From the NCBI GenBank assembly GCA_013289785.1, contig JABCZE010000008.1, positions 1-14,264 on the forward strand: DNA of 14,264 nt, in the 5' to 3' direction. The position numbers and the translations under genes are program-made. The notes below the pieces were generated by a model that did no database searches, was not told where the DNA came from, and was given only the letters and a program-made list of their open reading frames with translations. The stretch is from Vulcanimicrobiota bacterium. GTDB lineage: Bacteria > Vulcanimicrobiota > Vulcanimicrobiia > Vulcanimicrobiales > Vulcanimicrobiaceae. Below, one piece after another: positions 1-7,373 of this stretch. Each line of letters starts with the position of its first letter. Position 1 is the stretch's first letter.

Positions 1-2
1 CT

Positions 3-824
3 TTCGACGAGGCTGCGTTGCGGGATGCCGTGACGCACCTCCGTACCGATAACGCACAGGGAGAGTATTACCTCACGGATTTGGTCGGAAATTTCGTGAG
101 CGCCGGAAAAGGCGTTCGGCCGGTGCCGGCGACCGATCATCTTTCGGTGCTGGGAATCAACGACCGCGTCGAGCTGGCCCAGGCACGCAAAGAGATGAAC
201 GCACGCCTGTGTGCCGCGCACATGCGCGCCGGCGTCACGATCGTCGACCCGGACACGACCTATTTGGAGCCCGAGCTGACCATCGGCGCCGATACCGTGC
301 TCTATCCCAACACGACGATCGCGCGCCTTTCGGAGATCGGCCGGAACTGCGTCGTCGGCCCGAACACCCGTTTGTCCAGCGCGAAGCTCGGCGAGCGCGT
401 CACGGTGCGGGAAAGCGTGGTCAGCGATACCACGGTCGGCGACGATGTCTGGATCGGGCCGTTCGCCCATCTTCGCGGTGAGACGCGGCTCGGCGACAAG
501 ACTCACGTCGGCAACTTCGTCGAAATCAAAAAATCGAGTCTGGCCCGCCGCGTCAAGGTCAGCCATCTCTCGTACCTGGGCGACGCGACGATCGGCGAAG
601 AGACCAACATTGGCGCTGGCACGATTACCTGCAACTTCGACGGCCAACGGAAGCATGCGACGGTCCTCGGGCGCAACGTCGCGATCGGCTCGAATACGTC
701 GCTCATCGCGCCCGTCACCGTCGGCGACGGAGCGTTGACCGGCGCCGGTTCCGTCGTCACCAAGGACGTTGCCGCGGGCGAACGCGTCGCGGGAAATCCA
801 GCACGCCCGATGCAGAAGAAGTAG
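3..824 (+). CDS. glmU: Bifunctional UDP-GlcNAc pyrophosphorylase / GlcN-1-P N-acetyltransferase GlmU, C-terminal part (5' end outside window)
   Basis: GlmU acetylates glucosamine-1-phosphate and uridylylates the product to UDP-GlcNAc, the cytoplasmic precursor of peptidoglycan and lipopolysaccharide. The reading frame is open from the window's left edge, so only the end of the uridylyltransferase domain (GEYYLTD, then GINDR and the linker helix LAQARKEMN) and the whole left-handed beta-helix acetyltransferase domain are present. The hexapeptide repeats are visible, for example TIGADTVLYPNT and TVGDDVWIGPF. The acetyltransferase core is intact: KKSS, the catalytic-type His in SHLSYLGD (codon 564-566), then NIGAGTITCNFDG (606-644) and IAPVTVGDGA. 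A TTG at base 18 is internal to the gene and is not its start. The protein ends in ARPMQKK, near the family's usual end. The identification is secure; the missing N-terminus cannot be judged. Confidence 0.96.
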   Translation, partial: FDEAALRDAVTHLRTDNAQGEYYLTDLVGNFVSAGKGVRPVPATDHLSVLGINDRVELAQARKEMNARLCAAHMRAGVTIVDPDTTYLEPELTIGADTVLYPNTTIARLSEIGRNCVVGPNTRLSSAKLGERVTVRESVVSDTTVGDDVWIGPFAHLRGETRLGDKTHVGNFVEIKKSSLARRVKVSHLSYLGDATIGEETNIGAGTITCNFDGQRKHATVLGRNVAIGSNTSLIAPVTVGDGALTGAGSVVTKDVAAGERVAGNPARPMQKK

Positions 825-881
825 GTAGCTCCAACCGAAAGAGGGTGTCGTGAGACACGCGAGCGCCGACGAGTCAAAAGC

Positions 882-888
882 AAAGGAG
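882..888 (+). promoter_or_regulatory. Ribosome binding site fixing a TTG start
   Basis: AAAGGAG lies 7 bases upstream of the TTG at 896-898. No in-frame ATG or GTG gives the signal-peptide-like N-terminus that follows, so this Shine-Dalgarno sequence decides the start of the Ste24-like gene. Confidence 0.75.
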
Positions 889-895
889 CGCTTCT

Positions 896-2143
896 TTGCG
901 TAATGGCATAGCCGCAGCCGCGCTGTTCCTCGCGCTGTTTGGGTTTGGCTTCGGCACGGCTGCAGCCGTCGAGCGGCCCAACGCGCTCGATCTTCGAGTC
1001 GATACCCTTAGCAGCGCGGCGCTGATGAGCGAGCCCGCGACGCGCCTGGTCGATCCGCAGCGGCAGGCGGCGGCGCTACGCCGCGCGCACTGGACGCTGC
1101 CCGGATGGGTGCTCATCTTCCTTTGCGAGTCTGCGTCACTCTTTTGGCTGTGGAGTTCGGGCGGCGCCGCGCGCCTTCGGGACTGGCTGCGCCGTCGAAT
1201 CCGCTCCGATTGGCTGCTGCGCTTTGCGTTCGGCGCATCGCTCGCGGTCGTGGCGCGCCTCGCCTCGCTGCTGCCCGCCTTCTACTTGTATCGCGTGGCG
1301 CGCATCATGCAGATGGACTTGGAACTGACGCGCTGGTGGCTCGTCTCGTGGGGCATTCACACGCTGTTGGGTATGCTGATCGCGGGTTTGATCGCCGCGA
1401 TCGTACTCGGATGGGTGCAGCGGACGCATCACTGGTATGTCTACACGGTCCTGGGGATTCTCGCGGGCTGCGTCATTTGGGCGTACGCGAGCCCCTACGT
1501 CGCCGTCTTCGGGCGCACGATTCACCCGCTCGCCGGGCGCCTCGATGCGCGCACGCACAGCGTGCTCGTGCGCGCCGGCTTCGGCGGTCTCCACGTTGGC
1601 GTGGAGGGCGTGCGCAACACGCCGATCGGCGAAGCGGCAATTATCGGCATCGGCTCGACGCGTAAGATTCTGCTGACCGACACGCTCGTCGCGGGCGACA
1701 CGCCGGCGGAGCTGGAGTACGACGTGGCCGTCGAGCTGGCGCACGCCGCGCACCACGACCTGCTCGCCATCGCTCTGATCGAAGGCGGCATCATCATCCT
1801 CTTTTCAGCGCTTGCGGTCGTGATCGCCGACCGCTTCCGCTTTCGCCGCGACGACGACCCGCTGTCGCGACTCACGATCGTCGGCGCGCTGCTGGCGCTG
1901 CTCTACATCGCCGCCGTTCCGGTGCGCAACGCGGCGTTTCGCTCGTACGATTTCTCGGCGGATCGGTACGCCGTCGCGCTCACCGGCGACCCGTCGGACG
2001 CGGTGCGCGCGCTCGTGCGCGACAGCGATCAGCGCATGGAAGAAGTCTGCCCCGAACTAGCCGCGATGCTCTTTCTCTACGCGTCGCCGGGAACCGGCAT
2101 ACGCGTCGCTGCAATCAATCACGTTCCGTCGGGGTGTCCTTAG
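896..2143 (+). CDS. Ste24/M48-like multi-pass membrane protein with degenerate zinc-protease motif
   Basis: This 415-residue membrane protein resembles CAAX prenyl protease 1 (Ste24, peptidase family M48). It has an N-terminal hydrophobic segment (residues 4-24, probably a signal peptide), then membrane segments near 68-88, 106-135, 147-173, 180-205, 289-313 and 325-343. The Ste24-like stretch before the active site is clear: IHPLAGRLDARTHS, then IGEAAIIGIGSTRKILLTDTL. Where the family has HExxH, the sequence reads HAAHH (residues 283-287, bases 1742-1756), so the catalytic Glu is Ala. The downstream zinc ligand Glu of the ExxAD-type motif is Asp in DFSAD (352-356). By family knowledge this predicts loss of proteolysis with the fold kept, i.e. 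a pseudoprotease. The TTG start follows a strong ribosome binding site, 71 bases after glmU. Its 3' end overlaps the convergent pth end by 29 bases. The family is fairly sure, the role unknown. Confidence 0.75.
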   Translation: MRNGIAAAALFLALFGFGFGTAAAVERPNALDLRVDTLSSAALMSEPATRLVDPQRQAAALRRAHWTLPGWVLIFLCESASLFWLWSSGGAARLRDWLRRRIRSDWLLRFAFGASLAVVARLASLLPAFYLYRVARIMQMDLELTRWWLVSWGIHTLLGMLIAGLIAAIVLGWVQRTHHWYVYTVLGILAGCVIWAYASPYVAVFGRTIHPLAGRLDARTHSVLVRAGFGGLHVGVEGVRNTPIGEAAIIGIGSTRKILLTDTLVAGDTPAELEYDVAVELAHAAHHDLLAIALIEGGIIILFSALAVVIADRFRFRRDDDPLSRLTIVGALLALLYIAAVPVRNAAFRSYDFSADRYAVALTGDPSDAVRALVRDSDQRMEEVCPELAAMLFLYASPGTGIRVAAINHVPSGCP

Positions 2144-2729
2144 GAGCTGTAGGGCTGCTAGACGCCCACGTATTGACGATCCGCATCGCCGCCTCGAGCC
2201 CCTCGTCGATCCACAACGTTACGCCGTCGGCCGCCGCCGAAATAATCTCCGGCAGCGCGCGGCGCTCGTCGTCGTTGAACTGGCTGAGCACGTGGTCGAC
2301 GCTGTCGAACTCCGGACGCCCGAGGCCGACGCGCAGGCGTGGAAACTCTTCACCGATCGTCGCGATCACGGAACGCAGCCCGTTGTGACCGCCATGACCG
2401 CCGCTGGGACGCATGCGTAACTTTCCAAACGGCAGGTCCATGTCGTCGCTCACCACCAGCACGCCGGCCGGCGGCGTTCGATACCACGCCGAAATCAAAC
2501 GCACCGGCGTCCCGCTGAGGTTCATGAACGAGGTAGGCTTCACGAAGACGATGCGGCGCGCCGAATCGAAGGCTTGCTGCGCCGCGTCTTTTTTCTTCCA
2601 GCCCGCGATGCCGAAGCGGCGCGCCACCTCGTCGACGACCATGAAGCCGACGTTGTGGCGAGTTGCCGCGTATTGCGTGCCCGGATTGCCGAGCCCGACG
2701 ACCAGCCGCGGGGCGGCCGCCTCCGCCAG
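2115..2729 (-). CDS. pth: Peptidyl-tRNA hydrolase, probable CTG start directly after the rplY stop
   Basis: Pth cleaves the ester bond of peptidyl-tRNAs that drop off ribosomes, recycling tRNA in the cytoplasm. With the CTG at 2729-2727 as start the protein has 204 residues (E. coli Pth has 194). All family catalytic residues are present: Asn15 in GLGNPG, His25 in TRHNVGF, Asn70 in SFMNLSG, Asp95 in SDDMDLPFG and Asn116 in GHGGHNG. The first ATG (2642) would remove the GLGNPG and TRHN motifs and cannot be right. Upstream, the frame runs into the rplY TAG at 2732-2730 with no ATG, GTG or TTG between; only CTG codons at 2729 and 2705 are possible. The CTG at 2729 has AAGGG 7 bases upstream and gives MAEAAAPRLVVGLGNPG, like actinobacterial Pth proteins that begin MAE. 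It is third in the prs-rplY-pth operon. Alternatives are translation through the TAG or a sequence error. Confidence 0.93.
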   Translation of the reverse strand: MAEAAAPRLVVGLGNPGTQYAATRHNVGFMVVDEVARRFGIAGWKKKDAAQQAFDSARRIVFVKPTSFMNLSGTPVRLISAWYRTPPAGVLVVSDDMDLPFGKLRMRPSGGHGGHNGLRSVIATIGEEFPRLRVGLGRPEFDSVDHVLSQFNDDERRALPEIISAAADGVTLWIDEGLEAAMRIVNTWASSSPTAPKDTPTERD

Positions 2730-3383
2730 CTAGGTTCCCTTCCCCTCGGGTGCGGCCGGCTCGGCGCCGATCACCTGCGGCTCGGCGGTTCCTTCGGCCG
2801 GAGTGGCCTCTTCCTCGTGCGTCCGCGGCGGCTCGATCGTAACGACGAGCGTATCGGGCGGCGAGAGCAGGGTAAAGCCCGGCGGCAGCGGGATGTCGCC
2901 CGCGGTCACGTGGTCGTGAATGCCCAGCAGCGTCACGTCCACCTCCAGGTGCTCGGGAATCTGGTTGGCCGGACCCTCGACTTCGATTTCGTGGGCGACG
3001 ATGTCCATCACAGCGCCCATCTCTTTGACGCCGATCGCCACGCCGACCGTTACGATCCCAAGGTGAGCGCTGATCGTTTCGTCGGCGGAGACGCGCTGCA
3101 GATCGGCATGGACGATGCGTCGCGTAACCGGGTGGGTTTGCACTTCGCGGACCAATGCCGTCTGCGGTTTCTTTCCGTCGTCGGTCAACGTGATGATGGC
3201 GTTGCGCCCGGCACGGTGCAGCAGCTCCTTAAACGCATGCGCGTCGACGGCGATGTGGTCGGGAACGGTCCCGTGCCCAAAGACGACCGCCGGAATCTTC
3301 CCTTGCGCGCGCAACGCTTGCGACCCGGTCGTTCCGAGTTTTGTGCGGTGTTCGATTGAGAGAGTCAACTCTTTGCTAGCCAC
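2730..3383 (-). CDS. rplY: Ribosomal protein bL25, long CTC/TL5 form
   Basis: bL25 binds 5S rRNA in the large ribosomal subunit; the long form is also known as general stress protein CTC in Bacillus and TL5 in Thermus. The 217-residue protein has the N-terminal 5S-binding domain (about 1-93, with LRAQGKIPAVVFG and the end motif HPVTRRIVHADLQRV) and the C-terminal TL5 beta domain (about 100-187, with VGVAIGVKEMGAVMD and PEHLEVDVTLLGIHDHVTAGD). A Pro/Glu/Ala-rich tail of about 30 residues follows. The start is a GTG with AAAAGGA placed 5 bases upstream. It lies 18 bases after prs and touches pth, typical of one transcript. The assignment is secure. Confidence 0.96.
   Translation of the reverse strand: MASKELTLSIEHRTKLGTTGSQALRAQGKIPAVVFGHGTVPDHIAVDAHAFKELLHRAGRNAIITLTDDGKKPQTALVREVQTHPVTRRIVHADLQRVSADETISAHLGIVTVGVAIGVKEMGAVMDIVAHEIEVEGPANQIPEHLEVDVTLLGIHDHVTAGDIPLPPGFTLLSPPDTLVVTIEPPRTHEEEATPAEGTAEPQVIGAEPAAPEGKGT
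2733..2747 (-). promoter_or_regulatory. Candidate ribosome binding site for pth inside the rplY 3' end
   Basis: On the minus strand this purine-rich stretch reads GAGGGGAAGGGAACC and is followed by TAG (the rplY stop) and CTG. The AAGGG core sits 7 bases before the CTG at 2729, a normal Shine-Dalgarno distance. This supports re-initiation at that CTG rather than at the CTG at 2705, where the nearest GGAGG is about 14 bases away. Confidence 0.5.
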
Positions 3384-3401
3384 GATATTCCTTTTCTCTT
3401 T

Positions 3402-4424
3402 CTACAGGGCGGCAACGGCTTCGGGAACCGGTGCCGGCGGCGTCACGACGCCGTCGACGGTTTCGTCGCCTGCAAAGAGCTCCGAGACCGAACGATTGGT
3501 GACGATACGATGGATCGCGTCGGCAAAGACCTGCGCGATCGAAAGTTGTACGAACTTAGGATGGTTGCCGTAATCTGCGAACGGAATGGTGTTGGTAACC
3601 AGCACCTTTTCGATCTCCGACTGTTCGAGCACCTCGACGGCTTCACCGGCAAAGATCCCATGCGACGCGACGGTATAGACTTTGGTCGCTCCCCGCGCCT
3701 TGATCGCTCCGGCCGCTTTGGCCAGCGTGCCGCCGGTCGAAATCATGTCGTCCACGACGACTGCGACTTTTCCGGCAACGTCGCCGACGATGTCGGTAAC
3801 CTCGGAGATGTCGGGCTCCGGACGCCGCTTAAAGACGATAGCGAGCGTGCTATTCAGCCGTTTGGCGAACAGCTCGGCGCGGTGCACGCCGCCCGCATCG
3901 GGTGAGACGACGACGATTTTGTCGTCGCAAAGACCTTCCTTTTTAAGGTAGTTGCAGAGCACGGGCATCGCCATCAAGTTATCGACCGGAATGTCGAAGA
4001 AGCCTTGAATCTGTGCCGCGTGCAGATCCATCGTGACGATGCGCCGGGCGCCCGTCACCTTGAGCAGATTGGCGATCACCTTGGCCGAGATCGGCTCGCG
4101 CCCTTTGGTCTTCTTGTCTTGCTTGGCATAGCCGTAGTAGGGAATCACCGCCGTGATGCGGGCCGCCGAGGCGCGCCGCAACGCGTCGATCATCAGAAGC
4201 AGCTCCATCACCGCGTCGTTGACGCCCTTGCCGTTGGCAGTTTTACAGATGGACTGGACGACGAAGACCTCGGACCCGCGAACGTTCTCGCCGATCTCCA
4301 CCCGCGTCTCCTCATTTCTGAACTCCGAGACCAGCGCCTTACCGACATGCAGTCGCAGGCGTTTGGCGATCTCTTCGGCCAGCTGCGGATTGGAGTTTCC
4401 GCAGAAGAGAAGCGGGCTTTGCAC
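3402..4424 (-). CDS. prs: Ribose-phosphate pyrophosphokinase (PRPP synthetase)
   Basis: Prs makes phosphoribosyl pyrophosphate from ribose-5-phosphate and ATP, feeding purine, pyrimidine, NAD, His and Trp synthesis. The 340-residue protein shows the expected order: [16 protein letters not shown] at the N-terminus, [13 protein letters not shown] (46-58), the loop [10 protein letters not shown] (96-105), the catalytic [18 protein letters not shown] (133-150), [12 protein letters not shown] (173-184), FKRRPE (198-203) and the ribose-phosphate loop [12 protein letters not shown] (222-233). It is 20-30 residues longer than usual owing to a Pro/Ala/Val-rich tail after VSELFAGDE. The GTG start at 4424 aligns with other family N-termini; no good Shine-Dalgarno precedes it and no in-frame ATG, GTG or TTG lies in the 54-base gap to uvrB. 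First gene of the prs-rplY-pth operon. Confidence 0.96.
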   Translation of the reverse strand: MQSPLLFCGNSNPQLAEEIAKRLRLHVGKALVSEFRNEETRVEIGENVRGSEVFVVQSICKTANGKGVNDAVMELLLMIDALRRASAARITAVIPYYGYAKQDKKTKGREPISAKVIANLLKVTGARRIVTMDLHAAQIQGFFDIPVDNLMAMPVLCNYLKKEGLCDDKIVVVSPDAGGVHRAELFAKRLNSTLAIVFKRRPEPDISEVTDIVGDVAGKVAVVVDDMISTGGTLAKAAGAIKARGATKVYTVASHGIFAGEAVEVLEQSEIEKVLVTNTIPFADYGNHPKFVQLSIAQVFADAIHRIVTNRSVSELFAGDETVDGVVTPPAPVPEAVAAL

Positions 4425-4478
4425 GAGGGGGACGTTCGCTGGCTGAATCGTTCGGCCCTCGAAGGCTGTTTAAGGAGC
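4425..4478. promoter_or_regulatory. Divergent control region between prs and uvrB
   Basis: These 54 bases are the only non-coding DNA between the two divergent genes, so they probably hold elements for both, although promoters could also lie inside the opposite gene. I see no convincing -35/-10 pair. A direct repeat of CGTTCG occurs at 4433-4438 and 4449-4454 (start-to-start distance 16), which could be an operator. AAGGAG at 4472-4477 is only 1 base from the uvrB GTG, closer than normal. Confidence 0.4.
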
Positions 4479-6524
4479 GTGGCTCAAGAGTTCACGCTGG
4501 TTTCGCCCTTTGCGCTGGCCGGCGATCAGCCAAAGGCGACCGACGCCTTGGCGCGGGGAGTTTTACGCGGCGACCGTACCCAGACGCTGCTCGGGGTGAC
4601 CGGGAGCGGCAAGACGATGGCGATGGCGCGCACCATCGAGCTCGTCCAAAAGCCGACGCTGGTGCTCTGCCACAACAAAACGCTCGCCGCCCAGCTTTGC
4701 GCCGAGTTCCGGGAGTTCTTTCCGAAAAGCGCGGTCGAGTACTTCGTTTCCTACTTCGACTACTACCAGCCCGAGGCGTACGTCCCGTCGACCGATACCT
4801 ATATCGAAAAGGACAGCTCGATCAACGAGGAGATCGAGCGCCTGCGCCATGCGGCGACGCAATCGCTGCTGACGCGCCGCGACACGCTGATCGTCGCCTC
4901 GGTCTCCTGCATCTTCGGTCTCGGCTCGCCCTCGGATTACATGGAGATGTCGGCGCGCATTCGGGTCGGCGAAGACGTCGACCGCGACGTCTTCCTGCGC
5001 AAGCTCGTCGACATGCAGTACCGGCGCAACGACCTCAACTTGGTGCGCGGAACGTTCCGCGTGCGTGGCGATACGCTCGAGTTCGTCGGCGTCGAGGAAG
5101 AGCTCGTCCACCGCATCAACTTTTTCGGCGACACGATCGAAGCGATCAACGTCGTTAACCTGCTCACCGGCGAATATCTCGAGAGCAAACGCGAGCTGAC
5201 GATCTTCCCGGCCAAGCACTTCATCACGCCCGAAGAAAAGCTCCAGCGCGCGATCGTGTCGATCGAGGCCGAGCTCGAGGAGCGGCTCGCCTATTTCAAG
5301 CGGAACGGAAGACTGCTGGAGGCGCAGCGCCTGGAAATGCGCACGCGCTACGACCTCGACATGCTGCGCGAGGTCGGCTATTGCAACGGCATCGAGAACT
5401 ATTCGCGCCACCTCACGGGCCGGGAACCGGGCTCGACGCCCTCGTGCTTGATCGACTTCTTTCCCAAGGACTGGCTGCTTTTCGTGGACGAGTCGCACGT
5501 GACGCTGCCGCAAGTGCATGGCATGTTCGCGGGTGACCGCTCGCGCAAGCAGGTGTTGGTCGAGCACGGCTTCCGTTTGCCCAGCGCCTTGGACAACCGG
5601 CCCCTTACCTACGACGAGTTCGACGATCACATCGTGCAGGCGGTCTACGTTTCGGCGACGCCCGGGACGTACGAGACGGGCCGCAGCAGCCAAGTCGTGG
5701 AGATGATCATTCGGCCCACGGGGCTGGTCGATCCCGAAGTCGAGGTTCGCCCGACGCGCAATCAGGTCGACGACCTCATGGAAGAGATCCGCCTGCGCGC
5801 GGAGCGCAAGGAGCGCGTGCTGGTCACGACGCTGACCAAGAAGATGGCCGAAGATCTCACCGATTATCTGATCGAGAACGGCCTGCGCGTCCGCTACCTG
5901 CACAGCGAGGTGGATACGCTCGAGCGCGTCGCGATTCTGCGCGACCTGCGCGCCGGCGTCTTCGACGTTTTGGTCGGCATCAATCTTCTGCGCGAAGGGC
6001 TCGACCTTCCCGAAGTCTCGCTTGTCGGCATTCTCGATGCCGACAAGGAGGGGTATCTGCGCAGCGGAACCTCGCTGATTCAAACGATCGGCCGCGCGTC
6101 GCGCAACGTTGAGGGCAAGGTCATCATGTACGCCGACGTCATGACCGAATCGATGGCGCGCGCGATCGGCGAGACGCGCCGCCGCCGCGAGCGGCAGGTG
6201 CAATACAACCTCGAGCACGGCATCGAACCGAAGTCCGTGCGCAAAGAGATTCACGACATCTTGAGCATGGTCGGGGCCACCGCGGAAAATACGGCCAAGC
6301 TCAAGCTCGATAAGCTGCCGCGCGACGTCGCGCTCAAGATGTCCGGCGACCTCGAGCGAAAGATGCGCGAGGCAGCGGCGAACCTCGAGTTTGAAAAGGC
6401 CACCGCGCTGCGCGACGAGCTCATCGAGCTGCGCAGGCAAATCGGGGGGAACGAAGGCATCCTTTTCGGAGGACGGGCGCCGAAGATTTTCGACAAGGCC
6501 CTAGCCGAGCTCGTCAGTAACTAA
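4479..6524 (+). CDS. uvrB: UvrABC excinuclease subunit B
   Basis: UvrB is the helicase-fold, damage-verifying subunit of bacterial nucleotide excision repair; it is loaded by UvrA and then recruits UvrC. From the GTG at 4479 the protein has 681 residues, the normal size. Visible in order: the N-terminus [16 protein letters not shown] matching other UvrBs, Walker A GVTGSGKT (39-46, Lys45 as in E. coli), the beta-hairpin [13 protein letters not shown] (91-103) that probes the strand, the DESH box (337-340), helicase motifs [23 protein letters not shown] and QTIGRASRN, and the C-terminal UVR domain (about 625-655) for UvrC contact. Position 93 is Phe where E. coli has Tyr. The frame is open well upstream across prs, but that part is antisense to a real gene. 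The next gene follows after 7 bases. The assignment is secure; the start is likely, although its Shine-Dalgarno is oddly close. Confidence 0.97.
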   Translation: MAQEFTLVSPFALAGDQPKATDALARGVLRGDRTQTLLGVTGSGKTMAMARTIELVQKPTLVLCHNKTLAAQLCAEFREFFPKSAVEYFVSYFDYYQPEAYVPSTDTYIEKDSSINEEIERLRHAATQSLLTRRDTLIVASVSCIFGLGSPSDYMEMSARIRVGEDVDRDVFLRKLVDMQYRRNDLNLVRGTFRVRGDTLEFVGVEEELVHRINFFGDTIEAINVVNLLTGEYLESKRELTIFPAKHFITPEEKLQRAIVSIEAELEERLAYFKRNGRLLEAQRLEMRTRYDLDMLREVGYCNGIENYSRHLTGREPGSTPSCLIDFFPKDWLLFVDESHVTLPQVHGMFAGDRSRKQVLVEHGFRLPSALDNRPLTYDEFDDHIVQAVYVSATPGTYETGRSSQVVEMIIRPTGLVDPEVEVRPTRNQVDDLMEEIRLRAERKERVLVTTLTKKMAEDLTDYLIENGLRVRYLHSEVDTLERVAILRDLRAGVFDVLVGINLLREGLDLPEVSLVGILDADKEGYLRSGTSLIQTIGRASRNVEGKVIMYADVMTESMARAIGETRRRRERQVQYNLEHGIEPKSVRKEIHDILSMVGATAENTAKLKLDKLPRDVALKMSGDLERKMREAAANLEFEKATALRDELIELRRQIGGNEGILFGGRAPKIFDKALAELVSN

Positions 6525-6531
6525 AGGTGGG

Positions 6532-7332
6532 GTGGCGGCCGCTCTAACCCGTACGCTTCTCGACGTGCCCGAGGCGCTGGTCGAACTCCTGATTATCGGC
6601 GCCGTCGTGGCCGTTTTCGTGGCGCTGCACGCCGTCGTGCAGCGGCGCTTTAAGACCGAGGTGCTCCGGCGCCATAACGACGTCGCGGGCTACCTGTTTT
6701 CGGCAGTCGGCGTCCTTTACGCGGTACTGCTAGGCTTCTCGGTCGTGGTCGTGTGGCAGAAGTACGATGCAACCGTCGCTAACGTCCAGGCCGAGATCGA
6801 CGCGGCCGGCGACCTCTACCACGTCGTTGACGGTTTCGCTCTGGCAGACCGCGCGAAGATTCGCAGCGATCTGGCACAGTACGCGCAAACGGTCATCGGC
6901 GTCGAGTGGCCGGCCATGGAGCGCGACCAAAACGTTCCAGACACCGGCACGACCCTGCTCGACGATGCCACCTATCGCGTTGACGACGCTCTCCCAACGA
7001 ACCTACGGCAGGTCAACGCTCAGCAGGCCGCAATCGCAAACGCGCAACGTCTTCTCGACGCACGTCGCCAGCGGTTAATCTACGCGGCGCCTGCCGTGCC
7101 CGTTATTCTTTGGTTTGCATTGATTGCCGGGGCGCTCGCAATGGTCGCGTTCTGCTACATCTTCGGCGTCGAGAACCGGCCGGCACAGTTGCTAATGACG
7201 GCGATTCTCGTGGGCTTAATCGCGATACTCTTCGCGGTCATCTATGAGTTTGCCACGCCGTTCTCCGGCTCGGTGACGATCTCGTCCGAAGGCTGGAGCT
7301 ACCTCGCGCAGCGTCTCCCTGAAATTCGCTAA
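6532..7332 (+). CDS. DUF4239-type (bestrophin-like) membrane protein
   Basis: This 266-residue integral membrane protein has four predicted membrane segments in two pairs: about 14-36 and 53-77, then 184-211 and 218-240, with a helical, probably non-membrane middle of about 105 residues. The pattern and short motifs match the DUF4239 family: VAGYLFSAVGVLYAVLLGF, then VQAEIDAAGDL, YAQTVIGVEWPAM in the loop, LWFALIAGA and ATPFSGSVTIS near the end. The family is often described as bestrophin-like, but no activity is established that I know of. The start is a GTG 7 bases after uvrB, with AAAGGTGGG just upstream; an in-frame GTG at 6565 is an alternative. The spacing implies co-transcription with uvrB. 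Family call moderately sure, function unknown. Confidence 0.75.
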   Translation: MAAALTRTLLDVPEALVELLIIGAVVAVFVALHAVVQRRFKTEVLRRHNDVAGYLFSAVGVLYAVLLGFSVVVVWQKYDATVANVQAEIDAAGDLYHVVDGFALADRAKIRSDLAQYAQTVIGVEWPAMERDQNVPDTGTTLLDDATYRVDDALPTNLRQVNAQQAAIANAQRLLDARRQRLIYAAPAVPVILWFALIAGALAMVAFCYIFGVENRPAQLLMTAILVGLIAILFAVIYEFATPFSGSVTISSEGWSYLAQRLPEIR

Positions 7333-7361
7333 CGACCCCTTGATTCAATAACGTCCTTATG

Positions 7362-7368
7362 AAAGGAG
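7362..7368 (+). promoter_or_regulatory. Ribosome binding site choosing ATG 7374 over ATG 7359
   Basis: AAAGGAG is followed by 5 bases and the ATG at 7374. The upstream in-frame ATG at 7359 directly precedes this Shine-Dalgarno and has none of its own, so the downstream ATG is the likely start. Confidence 0.8.
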
Positions 7369-7373
7369 TCAAC

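Noticed and set aside
845..858. Hairpin GTGTC-GTGA-GACAC after glmU, considered as a terminator or RNA element
   Set aside because: Five-pair stem with a GNRA-type loop but no T-run and no surrounding structure that I can support; could be chance.
2574..3359. A 261-codon plus-strand frame opposite rplY and pth
   Set aside because: Antisense shadow of well-identified genes; Arg- and Asp-rich with no domain or ribosome binding site.
4005..4478. N-terminal extension of the uvrB frame from an ATG at 4005
   Set aside because: It runs antisense through prs, shows no UvrB homology, and the family N-terminus begins at the GTG at 4479.
4563..6440. A 625-codon open frame on the minus strand opposite uvrB
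   Set aside because: Its composition (Arg, Asp, Val, Leu-rich) is what a high-GC gene gives in its antisense frame; no motif is recognisable and uvrB is certain.
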